Shown: positions 59,701 to 64,000 of the stretch, piece by piece
Layout: every line of letters starts with the position of its first letter
Position numbering within the stretch: the first letter of the stretch is position 1
Assembly (NCBI GenBank): GCA_014843695.1
Contig: CM026403.1
Span: 3,658,150-3,722,149, forward strand
DNA length: 64,000 nt
Source of the DNA: Archivesica marissinica
Taxonomy: Eukaryota > Mollusca > Bivalvia > Venerida > Vesicomyidae
Reading direction: 5' to 3'
Translations under genes and position numbers: made by a program
Notes under the pieces: model-generated
The model's input: the letters and a program-made list of their open reading frames with translations, nothing else
The model's database searches: none
What the model was told of the DNA's origin: nothing

Positions 59701-60926
59701 GCTATGACGTTATTCCGTATAGCCGGATGAGAGTGCTATAACATTGAGTCCGCATAGCCGAATGAGAGTGCTATGATGTTGAGTCCGTATAGCCGGATGA
59801 GAGTGATATTACTTGAGTCCGTATAGCCGGATGAGAGTGCTATTACGTTGAGTCCGTATTGCCTGGTGAGAGTGCTATGACGTTGAGTCCGTATAGCCGG
59901 ATGAGAGTGCTATTACGTTGAGTCCGTATTGCCTGGTGAGAGTGCTATGACGTTGAGTCCATATAGCCGGATGAGAGTGCTATTACGTTGAGTCCGTATT
60001 TCCTGGTGAGAGTGCTATGACGTTGAGTCCGTATAGCCGGATGAGAGTGCTATGACGTGAGTCCGTATAGCCGGATGAGAGTGCTATGACGTTGAGTCCG
60101 TATAGCCGGATGAGAGTGCTATTACGTTGAGTCCGTATAGCCGGGTGAGAGTGCTATGGTGTTGAGTCCGTATAGCCGGATGAGTGTGATATGACATGAG
60201 TCCGTATAGCCGGATGAGAGTGCTATGACGTGAGTCCGTATAGCCAACTGAGAGTGCTATTAAGTTGATTCCGTATAGGCGGATGAGAGTGCTATGCCGT
60301 TGAGTCCGTATAGCCGGATGAGAGTGTAATGACGTTGAGTTTGTATTGCTGGATGATAGTGCTATGACGTGAGTCCGTATAGCCGGATGAGTGTGCTATG
60401 ACGTTGAGTCCGTATAGCCGGATGAAAGTGCTATAAACCGACCCCTTATAGCAGGAGGAGTGATATAATGTGAGTCTGTTTTTTGTGCTATTAAAATAAT
60501 ACCAATCAATAAATTCATCAAAAATTGTCATTTAATATCTGGTAACCTCTGGCGTGATGTGAAAGTCCGTAAGTTAATACACCATTCATTAAATCAATGA
60601 TAAATTATAATGTTGGTAACCTCTGGCGTGATGTGAAAGTCCGTACGTTAATACCAATCAGTAAACATTGATATATTGTAATATAGGTAACCTCTGGCGT
60701 GATGTGAAAGTCCGTAAGTTAATACCAATCAATAAATCAATCATACATTGTAATATAGGTAACCTCTGGCGTGATGTGAAGGCCCGTAAGTTAATAACAA
60801 TCATTTTATCGACTTGTTTTTCCTATTTCTAACGCACTTTTAAAATCCAACTTCGGCTTCGGCTCCTGCTCCACCCAATTTCAGTGTTAATTCCACTAAC
60901 TAATCTGTCTCTTAGCATTACTTCTA
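50768..60926. repeat. Composite satellite: 34/35-bp monomers with periodic spacers
   Basis: About 220 monomers of gttgagtccgtatagccgga plus tgagagtgctatgac (35 bp), or a 34-bp form with gtgagtccg. They are interrupted five times by a ~500-bp spacer. Each monomer block ends at a conserved border unit (gagcccttatagccggagga at about 52278, 53705, 56091, 58046 and 60439). The spacer follows and then leads back into monomers through ctatattatctagccggatg. Spacing between corresponding points is about 1.4 to 2.5 kb. The blocks ending near 56.1 and 58.0 kb share long identical stretches at an offset of 1955 bp, pointing to recent block duplication. Confidence 0.95.
52300..52800. repeat. Spacer of the composite satellite (one of five)
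   Basis: Spacers lie at about 52300-52800, 53730-54135, 56115-56590, 58070-58550 and 60465-60926; a partial one at 50830-51010 opens the array. Each has a constant left part (gctattaaaataataccaaa), then two to five copies of a ~70-80 bp unit starting ggtaacctctggcgtgatgt, then a constant right part (caacttcggctttggctccg). The inner unit shares agtccgta with the 35-bp monomer. Confidence 0.9.
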
Positions 60927-61293
60927 AAACAAAGATTGTCACATGCTATGAAATCTGCTATGTGATGATCTTGTATATGTGTTGTATGATCCTTAAATCC
61001 CCTTTTCTCCTTCTTTTGTGGGGACAATAAATTTCGCATCAATTTATATGTTTTACTTCCAACACTTGACACAACAATTTTAATCGCATTTGTGATTCTA
61101 ATATCGTTACTAAGCAAGTGCAAGCATTCAGCTACATGTACATACGTACCAAATGGTATGACTCAAAATCTCTATTTCGTCTCTTTCAGCTAATACATCA
61201 TCACATTTACTATTGTCACATTCAATTTCTCCTTTATAGCCCTAGCATTTGTATCTGATGTGTTTAACACTCCGGACCCGGATAGCCATTATC
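60927..61293. other. Intergenic, nothing recognised
   Basis: Unique-looking AT-rich sequence after the satellite. A short minus-strand frame (60896-61123) has no recognisable content. Confidence 0.5.
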
Positions 61294-61372
61294 GATGGGT
61301 GGCGGAGTGGCTTGTCATGATCACTGGATGGAACGGGTTTGAGCCCTCTGAATTAAATAATCGGTTAGGTCC
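61294..61372 (+). mobile_element. tRNA-like SINE head
   Basis: Contains gggtggcggagtggcttgtc (A-box-like) and gaacgggtttgagccctctg (B-box-like) at tRNA spacing, resembling Leu/Ser tRNA heads of SINEs. No complete cloverleaf is apparent. Confidence 0.45.
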
Positions 61373-61984
61373 CACTTTCCCATTAACCATTTATAGACTG
61401 GGACAATTTCAGCGAAATGTTGGCGCTTAGAGTTTATGAGGCGTTTTTGAGGAAAAGTTGGCAAACAACTTTTTCCAAGGGATTTGGGTATGCTGAAAAT
61501 GAATATTTTGTTTGCCAAGCTCAATTTTGATTTTTCGGTACCCAAATTGCTAAAAACAAAAATGGCCGCCATGGGAAACTTAAAACGCCCATAACTTTTG
61601 AATGAAGGGTGATACAGCTTAATTGTTTGCACCAAATACCATGTTTTTGATGCCTACGAACACACTGAACACATCATAATGGAGCTATGTTCAATATAAA
61701 TGGGTGGAAAATAATATAAGTGGCATTTCATTTGAAAACTGACAAATAATAAACAAAATCAGAACGTTAGATCATGAAATGCCTTTATATTACCAGAAGC
61801 ATGGCACATAGTGACTGATAATATTAATAAGTGTATTTTACATGATTTATAAACTGTCCAACATATATTATACATAGCAGGAAAACTAGGCCGTAATGTT
61901 ATTCAGCATATTATATTATGTTTAAATAGTAAATGTCTATAACGGTGTACTGTATCGCAAGTCTTTGAAGTATTTCTTTCAGCT
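61373..61984. other. 3' flank of the nuclease-like gene
   Basis: Downstream of the minus-strand gene, with no supported coding region; it may include its 3' UTR. Around 61557-61610 it reads aaaatggccgccatgggaaa followed by cataacttttgaat, a kind of sequence I associate with dispersed repeats, but this cannot be confirmed here. Confidence 0.4.
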
Positions 61985-64000
61985 TCATTTGTTCATGCAA
62001 ATGTTGTCACTGTCTACACACTTGCAGGCTCCAGTGCATGTCAGTGTGCCCTTTCTGCAGGTGCAACTCTGTGATTTACAGCCGTTTGTGCATCCACATG
62101 CAACAATGTCCTTGCATGACTGGAATTGGAGGGAGTGACACAAGTTTTGGTGACAGCTGTCCACCTTCCAATGTCCAGCCCATGGTTGCAGGTGAGGGTA
62201 GGACTGGTTGTGGATTGGTAGCCTGCATCCAAACCATACTTTGGAAGTGTGCTCGCTGAACATGAAATTGTAGTGCATCTGATGTAGGAGGCAATGCATC
62301 TTGCGATTTACATTTGAAGAACAATTTGACACGAGCATTGTCACAGCTGGCTACATCTTGAACGTTGTACAACTTGCACAAAAACTGTTCTGCATCCTTC
62401 ATTGTATTTTGTGTCAGTTCTCCTGTTCCAAGGTCTTTGAGGAGATGGTTGTCTGTGGTGAACAGTTTCCATGCAGTTTTCTTGCTATGTCCAGCAAAGT
62501 AGGACACAGTATCGCAGCCCGTTATTGCATGGAATGGGATGAGGGTTTCAAACACTGAGTTGCTGAATGGAAGATTATGCCTGATATCATGTACAGGTAT
62601 GTATTTCCGACGTATTGATGTGCCTGTCTTCATCCACAACTTTCTGCAATTCATTTTGGGGAACTGTGGTAGCAGTAGCACCAAGACATCTGTGTCTCGC
62701 GCTGACACAACCACACTCTCTGCATCTGTGTGCATACAATGCAAGACAAGCCTTGTATCTGCCTCCTCATGGCTGGCCTCAAGCAGATGAATGACCAATT
62801 CCGGGTCAGATGTCCAAACTTTGTCCTCCCTCTGGAATCCACCATAGACTACCAGTATTTTCCCTGGAGGAGCATTTGCGATCAAATGTTTTGAGAGGAA
62901 ATCTGCTAGGTCTGCCTTGTTAGCAGGCACAGCCAGAAAATCATTCCAGGTGTTGGGGATTGGCACAGAACTGTCCTCGACAACTCCTCTGATCGGACGA
63001 GAATGTTTTGAACGTTTCTTCCTGGTACCAGTCTTGATTGATGTTTCTTTGTACCGATCAAAGGTGACATCGATCCTGTCAAAAGATCTCCCAGCATGAC
63101 TGACATTCAGCACAAATGCATCTCCCAGATCACCAAAGTTATTAACACCTGAAGGTTTCCCAAGTGCCACTACTAGGGCTTGGCCATCTATCACCAGACA
63201 TGATGTTCTGTCAAGGGTAATCTCTGGTGGACAGGTCACATCTTTGGTCATCACATCAGTTAGGATAGCTTTATTACCAACCCGCAGACTGCCATTTGTG
63301 TTTGCAATTGCAACTGGCACAGTCATCAGTTCATGCTGTAATACATTGTGAAGATCCACCTTCCTGTCTGCCTGGTAGGCACTGATGAGGCGCTGAAGTA
63401 TATTCCGGTCTGCCTTCATGGTGGATTCTTTACCCTTGGAGTCTTTCTGCGCCACATATAGCGATGAGAAGGTGAGTGCCTTTGACTTATGTATGGGATC
63501 TCTGAACTTGACTAGTGTATGGCCGCCACCAGAGGCAATCAATCTCTCATTCACGAATGTATTGAGTTGTACCTGGCCCAGATGCTCAGCTTTCAGAAGA
63601 CATTCTTTGATATCAGTAGTTGCAAAATACTTGGTAGAAATATTCTGGAGCACATCACAGGATGTGTCTAGTGCAAAAACTTTCATTCTTTGTAGAACTG
63701 ACATGATTTTGTCTTCATCCTCGGTGTCCCGTTTCATTCTAGCAGGAGTGGTTTCATTGTGAATCATTTGGTCTTCATGTCCAACCATAAACAGTGCCCT
63801 TGTCTTGGTTACAATGCAGGCCCTGAGATTATATGACAAGGCCCAGCGGCTCAATGCTGCTGTGGTTTTGGTAATTCCAATGATACCACCACCCTTTTCC
63901 CCTGTGCCATTTGGCTGTGGTGTTGGTCAACCTGGTTGAATCTCTGGTCTGATCCCTTCACAACAAAGTTGCCTTTGTAGAATTCCTCTTTGACTTCATC
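61985..64000 (-). pseudogene. PIN/XPG-like multicopy protein with CXC tail, frameshifted, 5' end outside window
   Basis: A member of an uncharacterised family that I recognise as expanded in invertebrate genomes. The core resembles XPG/FEN1-type PIN nucleases: HEEADTRLVLHCMHTDAESV, SARDTDVLVLLL and HAITGCDTVSYFAGHSKKTA carry the acidic residues expected in metal binding. The C-terminal part ends in a cysteine-rich CACGCTNGCKSQSCTCRKG-like segment, spaced CXC-X3-C-X4-CXC-X6-C-X3-CXC, like a zinc-binding CXC domain. Two frame breaks are visible. Near 63920 the upstream frame (DEVKEEFYKGNFVVKGSDQR) shifts to the one reading GGGIIGITKTTAALSRWALS. Near 62130 the core frame ends in a stop at 62076 while the CXC tail continues in another frame to TGA at 61985. 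The central ~590 codons are open. The listed frame's first codon at 63854 is TTG and the frame extends upstream, so it is not a real start. Either a recent pseudogene or consensus indels; nuclease activity is inferred only. Confidence 0.72.

Noticed and set aside
50768..60926. Tandem hammerhead ribozymes
   Set aside because: Some monomers read cctgatgagagtg, recalling CUGAUGA, but most read ccggatgag, and the required GAAA partner and cleavage triplet at the right spacing are absent.
36300..61372. True tRNA genes at the tRNA-like sequences near 36.5, 44.3, 45.8 and 61.3 kb
   Set aside because: Each has A- and B-box-like blocks but no complete set of stems, and most are followed by conserved SINE bodies or occur in several copies.
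61321..61635. Minus-strand 104-residue open frame downstream of the nuclease-like gene
   Set aside because: No family resemblance; it lies in what looks like 3' flank or repeat sequence.

Overview
The window is animal nuclear DNA. It has AT-rich, intron-containing genes with GT-AG splice sites, tRNA-derived SINEs, non-LTR retrotransposon remnants, several families of short inverted-repeat elements and a very large amount of minisatellite DNA. A dispersed repeat beginning 'gctcacctga' (minus strand near 13.2 kb) looks to me like a family common in bivalve genomes, so a bivalve mollusc is my best guess. That guess rests on memory, not a search.

Three protein loci can be supported. (1) 1253-7333 (+) holds the last four exons of a 14-3-3 epsilon gene; its first coding exon lies upstream. 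(2) 35687-38048 (-) holds three exons of a TXNDC17/TRP14 thioredoxin-like gene with its WCPDC active site; I cannot find the final exon. (3) 61985-64000 (-) is a broken member of a multicopy invertebrate family with a PIN/XPG-like nuclease core and a cysteine-rich CXC-type tail. Two non-LTR reverse-transcriptase copies (42.1-44.0 kb and 48.4-49.4 kb) and one C-terminal fragment (39.1-39.4 kb) are also present.

By eye, roughly half of the non-N sequence is tandem repeat: a 23/47-bp pair against the last 14-3-3 intron acceptor, then arrays of 27, 26, 32, 31 and 19/20 bp between 9.3 and 14.4 kb, a 31-bp satellite (14.4-33.3 kb, interrupted by a 1000-N gap), a 30-bp array (33.5-35.3 kb), a 28-bp array on a TXNDC17 splice junction, a ~188-bp array (39.9-40.9 kb), and a 10-kb composite satellite of ~35-bp monomers with periodic spacers (50.8-60.9 kb).

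The most notable observations are these. The 28-bp array in TXNDC17 is a tandem duplication of an exon-intron boundary (23 exon bases plus 5 intron bases), leaving ten donor-like sites in a row. The sequence on the two sides of the N gap overlaps end to end, so the apparent 8-kb duplication is probably a scaffolding artefact. An apparently intact hAT-type element with a perfect 8-bp target duplication lies in a 14-3-3 intron. A TTAA-flanked, piggyBac-like miniature element sits inside a SINE. A 26-bp minisatellite shares 19 exact bases with the end of a miniature transposon 27 kb away.
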